A stretch of DNA of 64,000 nucleotides from Phialocephala subalpina (taxonomy: Eukaryota; Ascomycota; Leotiomycetes; Helotiales; Mollisiaceae): the NCBI GenBank assembly GCA_900073065.1, contig FJOG01000014.1, positions 305,079 to 369,078 on the forward strand. Direction: 5' to 3'. This document shows positions 9,979 to 21,017 of this stretch, piece after piece. Within the stretch, counting starts at the first letter, position 1. Each line of letters begins with the position of its first letter. Both the position numbers and the translations under genes were made by a program. The notes under the pieces are model-generated. The model searched no databases, had not been told where the DNA came from, and worked only from the letters and a program-made list of their open reading frames with translations.

Positions 9979-12291
9979 TTACGTTAGATTGCCCATGCCT
10001 ACTCTCGACTCGTTATAAAACTCCTGAACCTTCTGAGCGAAGTCTTCATTCTCTGGATCAACGACAGCAAGGCGGAGGACAGCCTTTATATCAGCAATCC
10101 CCATTTTCAAATATGAGGTTTTAGTGTTCCGCTCCCTCATCTTAGCGTGCAACGATGCCACACGCAAGATATTCTTAATGGTTCGCCCGTCTAGCGGGAT
10201 CTGACTCAGTCTCTCAAAATCTGACTCCGAAAAATCGCAATCAGTCTGGCGAGTCATGTTTTCCCAGATAAACCGGCGCTGTGACGGTAGCAACTGCTCA
10301 AACTGAAGGGTGACATGGACTCGTGAGAACAACGCCTTGTCAAAATCAGTAATTCGGTTGGTAGTGAGAAAGATGATGCCAGATTGATACTCGAGCATGC
10401 GCAGCAGAACTATATTACAAAGTTAGCAGGAGCCTATAACTACTATAGCTAGGTCAATGAGAATACGAAAGATCAATAAGCTTACTTGATGTCAACGCAT
10501 TCCTCTTTCCGTCATGATCCCGACCTCCACGAGATGCAACAAAAGTGTCGGCCTCGTCGAATAACAGTATGGCTTCCCATCGCGCTATCCTCTTGAATAT
10601 GCGCCCAAGTTTCTCTTCGATGGAGATTGATTGATAGTTAAGGTTGTCTAATAAGCCTAATTCGGCGCCGCTGATGTAGTAGAGCGGACGGTGAAGAGTT
10701 TCAGCCGCACTTTCTGCCGTTATATCAGTTAAAAAGGTCGAACAAAAGTATGAGACGTACCAGCTGTCATCGTTTTTCCACACCCTGGGGGGCCATAGAG
10801 AAGGAACACAAGTCCGCGTCCCTTGCCCGGAATGAAATCGTCGAATGCGGTGGACGACGCGTGATGACTCTCGATTACACCTCGTACTACCTCTTTTTTC
10901 TCAGGATCCATCTGCAGCATGTCGTAGGCGCCCTCCTGCCAGACTACGGGCCTAATAGATTCAATCTCAATCAGACCCCATTCTTTGAACGATAAAGAGT
11001 AGGCAGCGACTGTTGCTGGGGCTGTGAGGAGATCCCGAGCTTGAAGATTGGCTCCAGTTAACTCGGGATCTTCATCAGCACCGAGAACACCTCCCAACCC
11101 ACTGCTCTCCGGCAAGAAACTGTGTCTACCTTCATTCTCATCTTGGCTGTCGACGATAGTCTCGTGAAATCGACTGTCCTCGAGAATCTTCCCGGCTGGA
11201 TCAACGACGAGCCTTCCATCATGCTACGAGCATGTCAGCTGAGTTCATTACTGCGTTGGGGGTCGTACCTCTCGGGTGGGCTTGCTAAAGAAGTTGATGC
11301 TGTGTGATCGATATGAATTCGTAGAGATTTCCCAAAAAGGACCAGAGTGGCTGCGGTGGGATCCTTGCCCAGCGTTTGTCGTCTTCCGTGACTCGCCGAT
11401 GCAGAGTTCGACGTATCTCTTTCCGCGGTCGATGAGAGACTGTCGCAGTTTTTCCTTTTCCGGGTGCAGGTCCAGAGGATATGCTGGCAAGGACCGAATC
11501 TCTCTGGCACCATGATATCCCCCGATAGAAAACGATCTTTCAACGTACCTAAACTGCTTACCATTGAAGCTATTGAATTTGGCAGTGACTTTCCACACCG
11601 ACGACTCATTGCCATGTTTTTGTTTGTTAGCTTCAAAGCAGCTCTTAACCAGGACGCACCAGATCATTGTTCTCCCTGGGAGGTCCCCGTTCTGCAAAAT
11701 GATTTCGGACCCAATAGGAAATAGTGACCAGAGATCGTCAGCCTTGATCATCCCCTCAGCCAAGGAAGTCTCGATCGTCGTTATAGTCTTTTCCATGTAA
11801 GTCTTCCGGAAGGTCTCCAACAGCTCCAACTCTTTCTTGAGTTCATCCGATGAGGCCCCTTCGATCGCCTTCTGGATTCGGTCCCGGCAGAAGTAGAGAT
11901 CGGCGAATGGCTCTTCAATCACGATAGGAACCTGTTCAAGACTGATTGAGGTGAACCCTTTGGCGAACTCTCTGAATGCTTGGCGGAGAACCGTCGATTG
12001 GATCTCCAGTTTCATCGTCCACGTCTCTCCATTGCTGAGATCCCAGTGGAAAGTACGTCTGAGAAGGAGAGAAACGTCACTAAATTTGCCTTCCAGCAGC
12101 CGCTTGCGTCCGTTGTTGTCACGGCTCTGTTTTTCAGATGTTCTGAAGACATCCCCAACGCTGCCCCAGGAATTTGCAAGCTGAGTGACATCTTCGAATT
12201 CAGAGTTATATCGCGGTGTCTCATCGTTGCTTTCTGCATTCTTCCGCCCCTTTTGGTATTTTTCGTACAGGGCTTCGAAATTCTCTTCCAT
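9979..12291 (-). CDS. AAA-family ATPase with N-terminal fungal DUF7025-like region
   Basis: The model is complement(9979..10409, 10486..10713, 10761..11223, 11269..12291), 714 aa, with introns of 76, 47 and 45 bp, all in phase. The N-terminal half (to about residue 340) resembles the uncharacterised region that precedes AAA domains in a large ascomycete family. The AAA module has Walker A GPPGCGKT (about 486-493), Walker B ILLFDEAD, sensor-1-like IFLTTNR and a downstream arginine in ALFSRVHV. The C-terminal lid has the DGRTIKNILRVASLHA helix. Such proteins are predicted ATP-driven remodelling enzymes, and several resemble BCS1/proteasomal AAA proteins, but a cellular role is not established. 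No transmembrane segment or targeting signal is evident. Confidence 0.85.
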
Positions 12292-12865
12292 GTTGGCGTG
12301 GATTGCAAAATGAGAAGGGGCCAGTGGCTAATACCGCGGAACTTCTGGGGTGATATTTGGAAAGATGAATACGCTGGGTGAGAAGATGGACAGCAAACAG
12401 AGCGAAGCCTCAATAACAATCAGTAAGCAGCCTCTACCGGTGGGGTGCTTGTTGGCTAGACGCATGTAAATGTGTCGGAGCTGATTCTGTAGGGCACTGA
12501 AACTGTACTGCGATTGGGTTATACTCCAGGCAGAATTCGTGTCGGGCAGAATTTTAATAAAGCAACCACTAACAGCGAGACTCGAGTGGTATAGTGCATT
12601 CGCAAATGCAACTAAATTTGCGCGGGGGTGGGGCTGATTTGGCAGCAGGGCTGATTCTGCAGCAGGCTGTGAGAGGCTTTCCGGGAGGCTTTATCGCAGC
12701 CTTCTTTGCTATGCTTTAATTCCACACTCCCCATAGATAGGCGATATCTCTCCAAACCGGATTCCAAGGCTGAAGGCTCGCACCATCGCTGGCCACGAAA
12801 CGGGTCGCTTCACTCCGCAAATTCGCGGGCAATTGCTTCACTAAGTACGACGCCAAACGCTGAAG

Positions 12866-15782
12866 ATGGCGCCCTTTAGTAGAAGAAAGAGTTATATTCA
12901 AAATGCTCGCGATTCAAGCGACACCGAGGGTTCTAAGGAACCCAAACTTGTATCCAACAAACGCCAGCAATCTCATGTCGATTGGTCTCAGCCAAGTCTG
13001 GATGTGGAAACAATCAAATCGACGCTAAAAAACCACGAGCGCTTTGAAGTGAAGAGCGGATACGTCATGAGCGGTCTTCCTAAATTCGATGATCTCACGG
13101 CTTACGGCACACCAGAGGACGAGGAGACCCAGCTTTGGGAGACAGAGGTGGCGCGTCTTGTCAAAGTTGCCAACACTTCAACAGCAATCCAACTCCACGG
13201 AGAAGAAGAATGGTTNNNNNNNNNNNNNNNNNNNNNNNNNNNNNNNNNNNNNNNNNNNNNNNNNNNNNNNNNNNNNNNNNNNNNNNNNNNNNNNNNNNNN
13301 NNNNNNNNNNNNNNNNNNNNNNNNNNNNNNNNNNNNNNNNNNNNNNNNNNNNNNNNNNNNNNNNNNNNNNNNNNNNNNNNNNNNNNNNNNNNNNNNNNNN
13401 NNNNNNNNNNNNNNNNNNNNNNNNNNNNNNNNNNNNNNNNNNNNNNNNNNNNNNNNNNNNNNNNNNNNNNNNNNNNNNNNNNNNNNNNNNNNNNNNNNNN
13501 NNNNNNNNNNNNNNNNNNNNNNNNNNNNNNNNNNNNNNNNNNNNNNNNNNNNNNNNNNNNNNNNNNNNNNNNNNNNNNNNNNNNNNNNNNNNNNNNNNNN
13601 NNNNNNNNNNNNNNNNNNNNNNNNNNNNNNNNNNNNNNNNNNNNNNNNNNNNNNNNNNNNNNNNNNNNNNNNNNNNNNNNNNNNNNNNNNNNNNNNNNNN
13701 NNNNNNNNNNNNNNNNNNNNNNNNNNNNNNNNNNNNNNNNNNNNNNNTGGGTACACCAGACTCCACAAGATTGCGATCCAGATGCAAGACGCACTTGACA
13801 TATGTATCCACGACAACGAACTGCTGTTAATCGAGCACATGCCCAACCAGGCAAATCGAGAGAACTTCAACAGCGCACATGACAGGTTGCTGCGGGATTA
13901 CGACCCTGATGAAGGAAAGGAGAGATTCCAACGTCACCTTCGTCTCGAAAGTAACAACGACAGATACTACCACGCCTTGGTCAACTACATCACCGGCATG
14001 ATGCTTCGGACCCTTTTACGGACTATGCGAGGAGCATTGTGGGAAGAACGTTGCGTCGTAACAATTGCAAAGTTTGCTGCGAAGCTGAAGGTCTTGATTA
14101 ACGATCTGCCAATGTCAGCGTCAACGTGTCTTGCCAAGACAGAGGAGGTCCGATTCCGCACCAAACATCAAGAAGAAATCCAACACAAAATCAGATATAA
14201 TCCCATCTTGGATGACACGGTACCAAGGACATCAGAGCGTAATGAACCTCAAAAAAGTCAGAGCACTCAATTGGAACGAGGCTGGATCGATGCCGAGATG
14301 CGCTACTTTATAGTGATGAAGACGTTTCATCTTGGCATCTCTCGTCTTTTTGTGTCGGCGCTTTCAAATCTCAGCTCAAACGAAGACACGGAGATGTCGA
14401 CCGACGTGTTTGATACTAGTGTACTGATGTATGAGGACTACATTACCAACCGGCGGATGTTTTTGTGCTCTCAGCGTGATGGTACCATCGGTGCTGCTGC
14501 CGACCAGAGGGTCATTGCATCAGCGGGTGCTGCTTTCCAGGTATGTCTGGATGCCTGGAAGTCTCTGGATGACGTGTCATCGGACAAAAACGTCACTTCT
14601 GAGGACTGGACTCTCCTATCGTGGAAGTGGACTGAGCTTGACCCCAAGAGCTTCGAGCCACAGCCTGGCCCCTGTACTTCGTCTTTGAAGCTATCGACGA
14701 TGAAGAGCGCAATTAATGCTTTCGTCCCATATTCCACGGTCTGTGGCAGTTTCCCTAGTCTTCTCCAAGATATGTCGAACAAAGTTTCTCTGATCTCGGA
14801 TCCGACGGCACCAGTGAAACCAGTAAAGCAAAACCCCTTCTTGGCAGTGTTCACTGTGCGCACGAGTGCGTACATGGCCAAGCGGTTTGACATCTTCAAC
14901 GACAACGATGCGTGTGGCATCTCGAATTCAGTTCTTGCTCGTGGCAAGGCTCTCGCTCGGTCAGCAACGGCCGGGATGCCGATGATGTATGTCGACGAGA
15001 ATCGGGCAGTGACCGACAAAACTCTACGACTTCATCGGGATGCGGAACGGAAGAGGATGAAGAAGGCTATGAATGAGTTCCAGAGATGGATAATTGACGA
15101 GACGTCAATTGTCATTTCCAACAAGTTGTACGCGTGGGGGTTCTTGGGCGGCTCTGCGTTGCTTGTCTTCGGAGGTCTTGCTATTGGACTTTCTGTTGGC
15201 GATCGGATTACCGGTGTTGATCCTCTCGGACTCGCCAGTTACTGTTGGATTTTTGCTGGTTTCGTACTACTTGTTGCAAAGTCTCTTCGCGTGGAAAACT
15301 GGCCATGGAGTCGTTTTTTCCGCGGGCAAGTGGTCTGTCGATCAGTACGCGAGGTTCACTCGGTGACCGGCATGGATTCGCAGGACATCTTGGCGATTCT
15401 GCTAAGGCTTGAGCCTCGGATGAACTTGATCAAAAGAGGGCCTTTTAACGCAGTATTCTCTAAGCGAGGAACGGAAGGATTTGCTATTGATGTCCCTTTC
15501 AACACGTCAACGTTGATAGAGGGGGGCTTGATCCTCGTCAAGGTGCAAAGTGTTGCTGGTGATGCTTTAGTGGGGATTCGTTCTGATCTTTGGACCAGAT
15601 ACGATTCTGTTTCTCCTAAAGGTGACAACGCAACGGAGGACAAGGTTGTTTGTAGAGATTTCCTGGATCCAGGAAAGTGGACAACGCGGGCTAAAGAGTT
15701 TCCCCTATACACTTTGAGTCGCGGTGATATTCAGTGGTTTCGAGTTGTTGGTCTATTTGAGAAGGATGCGTACTTTGACTGA
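12866..15782 (+). CDS. Large membrane protein of unknown function, interrupted by an assembly gap
   Basis: The reading begins MAPFSRRKSYIQNA at 12866 and ends at the TGA at 15780-15782. The 532-base run of N (13216-13747) hides part of the gene. The frames on the two sides differ, so the gap length is not exact or an intron lies inside it. The part after the gap is one open frame of about 678 residues. It has helical, charged stretches and two adjacent hydrophobic segments near residue 450-510 of that part (GFLGGSALLVFGGLAIGL and YCWIFAGFVLLV), then a 150-residue C-terminal soluble domain. This looks like a membrane-anchored protein with a long N-terminal cytoplasmic region. I do not recognise the family. 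Starting at 12866 is the simplest choice, not proven. Confidence 0.6.
13216..13747. other. Assembly gap (532 N)
   Basis: This is a continuous run of N inside the large membrane-protein gene. Nothing can be said about its content, and the true size is unknown. Confidence 0.99.
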
Positions 15783-16579
15783 ATACCGCCATTAAGGCAG
15801 GAAGCTTTGACCCGCAAGCCTTAGAGGCATAAGTTCGTTTGATAAATCAACTTATAGTCAGGGAACCAAACATTCACTTTACATTTTTAAAGATCGTAAT
15901 ACAGCTATTTTATATTACAAAAGTTGCGCTTGTCACGAGTGCTCATTCAAGTGCTCGAGGAACAACTGTAGATTACACCTCTGCCTACTTAAAATATAAT
16001 AAAAAATAAAGCAGAGATACTCGATGGTTTATGTATGGACACTGAATAACCCGGGAGTGTATGAGAAGACACAAGATCAGCAATCCACGTTTTATTCCTG
16101 TTCTTACTGCAAGATCTTGATAAACTGTCGGCTATACAGAGGGAAAACCTTGGTGAGTCACGTGATGCAGTTGAAACCGGAACGTCCGTAAAGCTGGGCA
16201 GGATAGAGAAGAAAGCGCGAAAACCATTTTTATAGTATCTGTAAAAATAGAAATGCTAAATGCACAAGCAATCTAATCCGATTTAAAATATACCGATAAC
16301 GAATGCTTCGAGAATCACGCCTGAGCTCGCAGGACGGGATCTTAGATTTGTAGTGCACGAGCGCCTCCGTTCACATCGTACAAGAGCCTTTATATCATTG
16401 TCTACTGCTGTGCTGAGTAGGTACGATTACTCTCGGGAGAACCCCACTTCCGTCGATGTCGTGATCGCAACATTTCTAAGCCGCGCCAAATTATATATCT
16501 CACTCAAATTTCACACCTACTATCACAACCGCAGTCTCAGACCGTCAGAAATCAAAATTCCGGCTTCAAAGCGGTCCAA
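15783..16579. other. Intergenic region, no supported gene
   Basis: This is AT-richer sequence between the large membrane-protein gene and a monooxygenase pseudogene. No coding signal, RNA gene or repeat was recognised. Confidence 0.45.
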
Positions 16580-17921
16580 ACTCTCTCAATTGCACCTCAC
16601 AGCCTTCATGCGGCCAGTGAGCCTGTACAGCGGCGCATGGCGGTATCCCGGCGCTTACTCAGACGCCAACTTCAACTCACACATATCAAATCCTTCATAT
16701 AGAAGCTAGAAGCAGCGAAATTCGACGCCTTCTTTATGGCCGATCACTTAGCGGTGCTGAACATGCCTGTCGAGGCCTTGAAGCGAAGTCATACCGTGAC
16801 CTCGTTCGAGCCGTTCACGCTACTATCCGCATTATCGATGGGAACAGAGAAGATTGGACTTGCGGCTACGGCATCTACCACTTATGATAAGCCGTATCAT
16901 ATCGCACGCCGCTTTGCGTCGTTTGATCATCTGAGCAATGGTCATGCTGCGTGGAACATAATAACCACCAGGAATCCAGAGTAAGGATTTCTCTGCACAC
17001 GTCCGTTGATAAATAACTTACAACCTTAGATCGGCAAGGATCTTTGGTCTAGACGAACGTGTATAGCATAGTGAGCGCTACAAACGTACTCGAGAATTCT
17101 ACGATGTTATAACCGGGCTATAGAATAGCTTTGCCGATGATGTGTTCATCCGTGACCAAAAAAGCGGCATGTATTTCGATCCGGAGAAAATGCATGTCTT
17201 GGACCACAAGGGCGATGATTTGAAAGTAAAGGGGCCTTTAAACATGCGCGCCCTATTCAAGGCTAGTCAGTCGGAGCCAGGAAGACAGCTAGCTGCTAAG
17301 ACTGCTAAAGCAGTTTTCTGCTCGCCGCTAGACCTAGAGGCCGCAAAGGTGCTGTATGTTGATATTAAGGGACGAGTGGTTGCTGCGGGAAGGGATCAAA
17401 ATCATCTTAAGATTCTTCCAGCTGCGTTTATCGTTATTAGGGATACTGTTAAGGAAGCTAGAGAGAATCGTCTTAAACTAGATAGCTTAGTACACTACGA
17501 TAGTGCCCTTGCTTCTTTGTCTATTGCACCTGGGACCGAGGCATCCGACTTTGATCCCGACAGCCCACTACCAACCGATATACCAAGAACGAACGCCAGC
17601 AAAACCAGCCAAGCTTCAGTGATAAAGTTTGCCAAACAAGAAAAGCTCATAGTAAGGCAGTTCGCGCAGCGTCTCGGTAGATACTCGGGACTTGCGTTTG
17701 TTGGGACTCCTAAGATGATTGCAAACGAGATGGGAATCTAGCTGGCAAAGGAAGTGGCTGATGGCTTCACGGTTATTCTTCTGTTTTTACCGCAAGGTTT
17801 GGACGATGTCGCGGATTGGTTAGTGCCCGAGTTACAGCGTCGTGGTCTATTCAGGAAAGAATATGAGGGAACGACGTTGAGAGAACACCTTGGTCTTCCC
17901 CGGCCGAAGAATCTTCTTTGA
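16580..17921 (+). pseudogene. Degraded FMN-dependent monooxygenase (NtaA-like) with a relic intron
   Basis: Reading through, the frames give QLHLTAF, SGAWRYPGAY, AAKFDAFFMADHLAVLNMP, TTYDKPYHIARRFASFDHLS, HSERYKR, GMYFDPEKMHVLDHKG and, at the end, VPELQRRGLF. These are collinear segments of a luciferase-like monooxygenase of the bacterial NtaA/DmoA style. It is broken by in-frame TAG codons at 16700, 17064, 17121 and 17739, a small frameshift near 16670, and an apparent internal loss near 17245 before the SQSEPGRQLAA segment. At 16981-17029 a normal 49-bp intron (GTAAGG to TTAG) joins NPE to SARIFGLDE in phase, so the copy was once a working fungal gene. It is a different subfamily from the intact monooxygenase at 4109-5620. 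The number of TAG codons at probable Gln/Trp positions is compatible with C-to-T type mutation. Confidence 0.8.
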
Positions 17922-17982
17922 GTAAGAAATGGAATTAAATATCAATTAACCCTCTTGGGATGTGCTTTCACGCCTCCGAATG

Positions 17983-19511
17983 TCATCTATTCGAGGAACG
18001 CTGTGACTCCGAGTCTTGAACCGCTTTCCAACATCTAAATTTATACCTAGGCGTAGGGCTTAGGCTGCTCCTCACACAACTACCACCACCTCCCCGCTCC
18101 TCCCGTCCACCCGCACTCTCCGGCTTCGACACATCAACGAGATCTTTAGGCAAAGGAGGCGTAAAGCGATCCCAAGGAACAACTAACACTCTCAATTAGT
18201 CAAATGCCCCAAATGAGAATAGCTTCAAGTCTCAAGGTACTAGCAAAGTAATAACTCACTCGAATCACTCTCTCCCGACTTCTCCACCTTACCCTCCCCC
18301 GACAGCCCCACAAAAAGCACGGTATATGCCCCTAATATCGCTGGATGAAACACTTTAATCAGTCCTCAAGCACCGGCTAGCCACCCCACAGGAATACCAA
18401 AGGCATTAGAGGAAAATCCTGTGATTAGGATCCGTACCGAAAGCAAATGCTGAATACTTCCAAGATCAATATGCCTTCCTAGTCCTAGCGTTCTGGATGG
18501 ACAGGTCAGATTCTTGTGTCCGAAAAGTACAGTCGAAACTGAGCTTTGTCGGATCTAAAATTGGCTGTGTCCGGGCTAAATCGGATTGGACTGGATATAG
18601 GTATTTGAGAACTATGTCCGATCCGAGTGTCCACCAAGGCTTGAAAGTACATGTTTTTTATGAAGATTTTGCCATAAAGCGCAAATCTTTTTTCAAATTT
18701 TCAGACTCATTTAAATTTGACGCATTTGATTGGCCTATCCAGGAACAGATTGCTTAGTAGTTAAATCCGTTAAGAACTATGTCTATCTGGTATGATGGCA
18801 GATTCTACCTATTAAGATCCGGACTAGCTCGGATTGGTGATGGGTTTATCTTAAAAATCCTACCTGCCCGTCCATCCAGAACGCTGCCTAATCCCGACTC
18901 CTGCGAATCATGGTAGTCTAGCTTTTGGGAATCATCGAGCAGTATCGTACACCCGCCATAGGAACGGGGCAACTTCTCTCGTAGACGCAGCGCGACTGGG
19001 ACCAGGTCGATGTATTTGTCGTCTTGAAGTGGCTGGATGTACAGCGAGATATATGTATCTTTGCATATAGCCAAAGCTACGAATAGAGGTATCATAGACT
19101 CGATGTCACCATATCTTATCGGTGTAGTCTTCAACTTCGTAGAGGCAACATGAAGGCCTTCCTCAATCGCAGTGGGAACATTAGCAGGAAGTAGAAAGTA
19201 GTGCTTCTTCGCCACGATGATAGGACGACACAATGCAGCTACAGAAGACATAAGACTGAGCTGAGAATCAGGATACATCAGAGCTAATTGCTGGCTGGTT
19301 CTTACTACAATTAATTCTTCAACCTGAAAATGCGGTTAAAGGTTCCGAGGACCCAGCTTCCACTACTAGACCCAACACTATATTGTCGTTGTGCAGTAAT
19401 ACCAGCATTGATGACCGGCTGATCATAGGTCTGGGGAGCTATACCCGTGGGCGCTGGAGGAGTTGTTCCTCAAGCAGCCAATAGAGGTGCCGGAGAGCTT
19501 GACTTTTTCAT
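17983..19511 (-). pseudogene. Unrecognised gene remnant disrupted by stops and a MITE
   Basis: The minus strand carries a collinear coding trail. It starts at a possible Met at 19511 (MKKSSSPAPLLAA) and runs through a Gln/Ser/Gly region (AQRQYSVGSSSGSWVLGTF). After a likely intron near 19316-19280 comes a long open frame ending ...HDSQESGLG at 18887. A 401-bp element then intervenes. On its other side the same frame continues with RHIDLGSIQHLLSV and a hydrophobic stretch (PAILGAYTVLFVGLSG). An apparent intron at about 18227-18187 leads to a last exon ending at 17983. In-frame TGA codons are at 19472-19470 and 18368-18366. Removing the element and one target duplication makes the frame continuous. 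I cannot name the family. It is interpreted as a dead gene. Confidence 0.6.
18486..18886. mobile_element. hAT-like non-autonomous element (MITE), 401 bp
   Basis: The ends are inverted repeats: left tagcgttctggatggac, right (reverse complement) cagcgttctggatggac, followed on both sides by an AGGT motif. Sixteen bases match exactly (18487-18502 and 18870-18885). The flanks are CCTAGTCC (18478-18485) and CCTAATCC (18887-18894), an 8-bp target duplication with one transition. Ends starting C/TAG plus 8-bp duplications are hallmarks of the hAT superfamily. The interior has no transposase frame, so it would need an enzyme from elsewhere. It interrupts the pseudogene on the minus strand. Confidence 0.75.
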
Positions 19512-21017
19512 CTGTGGTATCCTCAACACTTGGATTTTGGTTAGAGCAATAGATCCGACGTGGAGTCCTACATCGTCTGCCTACTTGATGAAGAAAGGCC
19601 GCTGTGGAAGTGATAATGAAGTTCTTGCGGAATGTGTGATACGAAGCGGCCCATTCCTTCAGTGTTGCAAGCCATCTGCATACATACCGGTATGTTGGAA
19701 TTTTATGATTGGACGAAAGGTACTCCTCTCGAAAGCCAACATCCTTTGGGCAACCACACTTGATCCCCAACAAAATCCGAATGATGGTTCACTTGCAATC
19801 ATTGCCCCAAAGATATTGGAGCATCACGCGACGCTGGCCAATTCAAGTCTCGAGGTGTGCTTATCCTTTCTGGATTCTCGGCTTGTATACCCTTCCAGCC
19901 AAGCGCAGATGAATTTTTCGAGGATGCCTTCTCGAAGAAGTTCCTAGTGATACCCCACAAGTTCTTGATCGATGAAAGAGAGCCTTATCGACATTCTTCC
20001 GCCAAAGCTGCCTGCCAACAACACCATTGTCTATTCAGACGCCATGCCAACGTTATTCAATATCCCCTTTGAGATCCGACTCTTGTTTTGGGACTGGTGT
20101 TTCCGTGGAGGAGAAATGAGGTGTATCATCGACGTGATAGATGGATGAAGGTTCCGGAAGGAGAATACCAACTATTTCCTGTAAGGGTCCTCGGAGAATG
20201 GTGTGCTATCTATTGATTTGACTTTTCGATGGCTGTAGATGGATTTGAATCCATTCCCTCACGGGGTGAATACTGATACAATTGACAACTGAAGATACCT
20301 CGAGACAATCGACGTGCTCTACAAAGTACCGCTTTTCAAATAGATGGCATCTATGTTCAGTATCTACATCGCGTGGTGCTTCCACACGTATGGATGTTAC
20401 TATAAATCTCTCGATGAGATATGAATCGGGACGGGACCCAGGAGTGGCAATTTAGATGGTAAAGAGTAGAAAGAAGTTTGGACCCAGATAGCTGGACTAA
20501 AAGGATTGGAAAGGTTGAGAGTTTATAATCCTTCCGGATTGGAACGCTTTCGCAACGGGATAGAGAGGAATTGTTGTAAGATATGAGGAAGGTGAAAGGG
20601 CTGGAGAGCTTTAGTCTCTCTGTCAAGGAGTTGATGGGTAGGGTTCACTATTTGAACCTACCTTGGAGGAATGGAGAATAGTTATCTTGAGTTACATTTA
20701 ATGGAATAGCAGAAATCACTCGTCAAGGACTACCTCGCTCAGTTTCCAACTTCTCGTTAGGCTTTGAGCGCTGAAGATTGAAGCTGTCCTGAGGGGCTTG
20801 AAAGCGCTCATTGCTAAAAATTGAGATCTCGACGAATTTCTGGGAACAACGATTGTGCCTCAAGTCCCGCTGACAACTATGTCACATGTATAAAGCCAAG
20901 AATTCCTCTCAACAAGAGCAAACTGCGATGGCATCCGCCTATATTTCGACATGAACGAAGGCGGAAGAGTCATAACTTCGTTACTAGCAAATAATCTACA
21001 TACCATATAACGCAAAA
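19512..21017. other. Degenerate region with scattered coding-like fragments
   Basis: Short coding-like pieces occur on the plus strand, for example around 20005-20110 (NNTIVYSDAMPTLFNIPFEI) and 20280-20640, but each is cut by stops within a few tens of codons. They do not join by plausible introns. I read this as remains of one or more decayed genes and do not propose a model. Confidence 0.4.

Noticed and set aside
16982..16984. TAA as a fifth nonsense codon in the monooxygenase pseudogene
   Set aside because: It lies at the donor of a well-formed 49-bp intron, so it would be spliced out.
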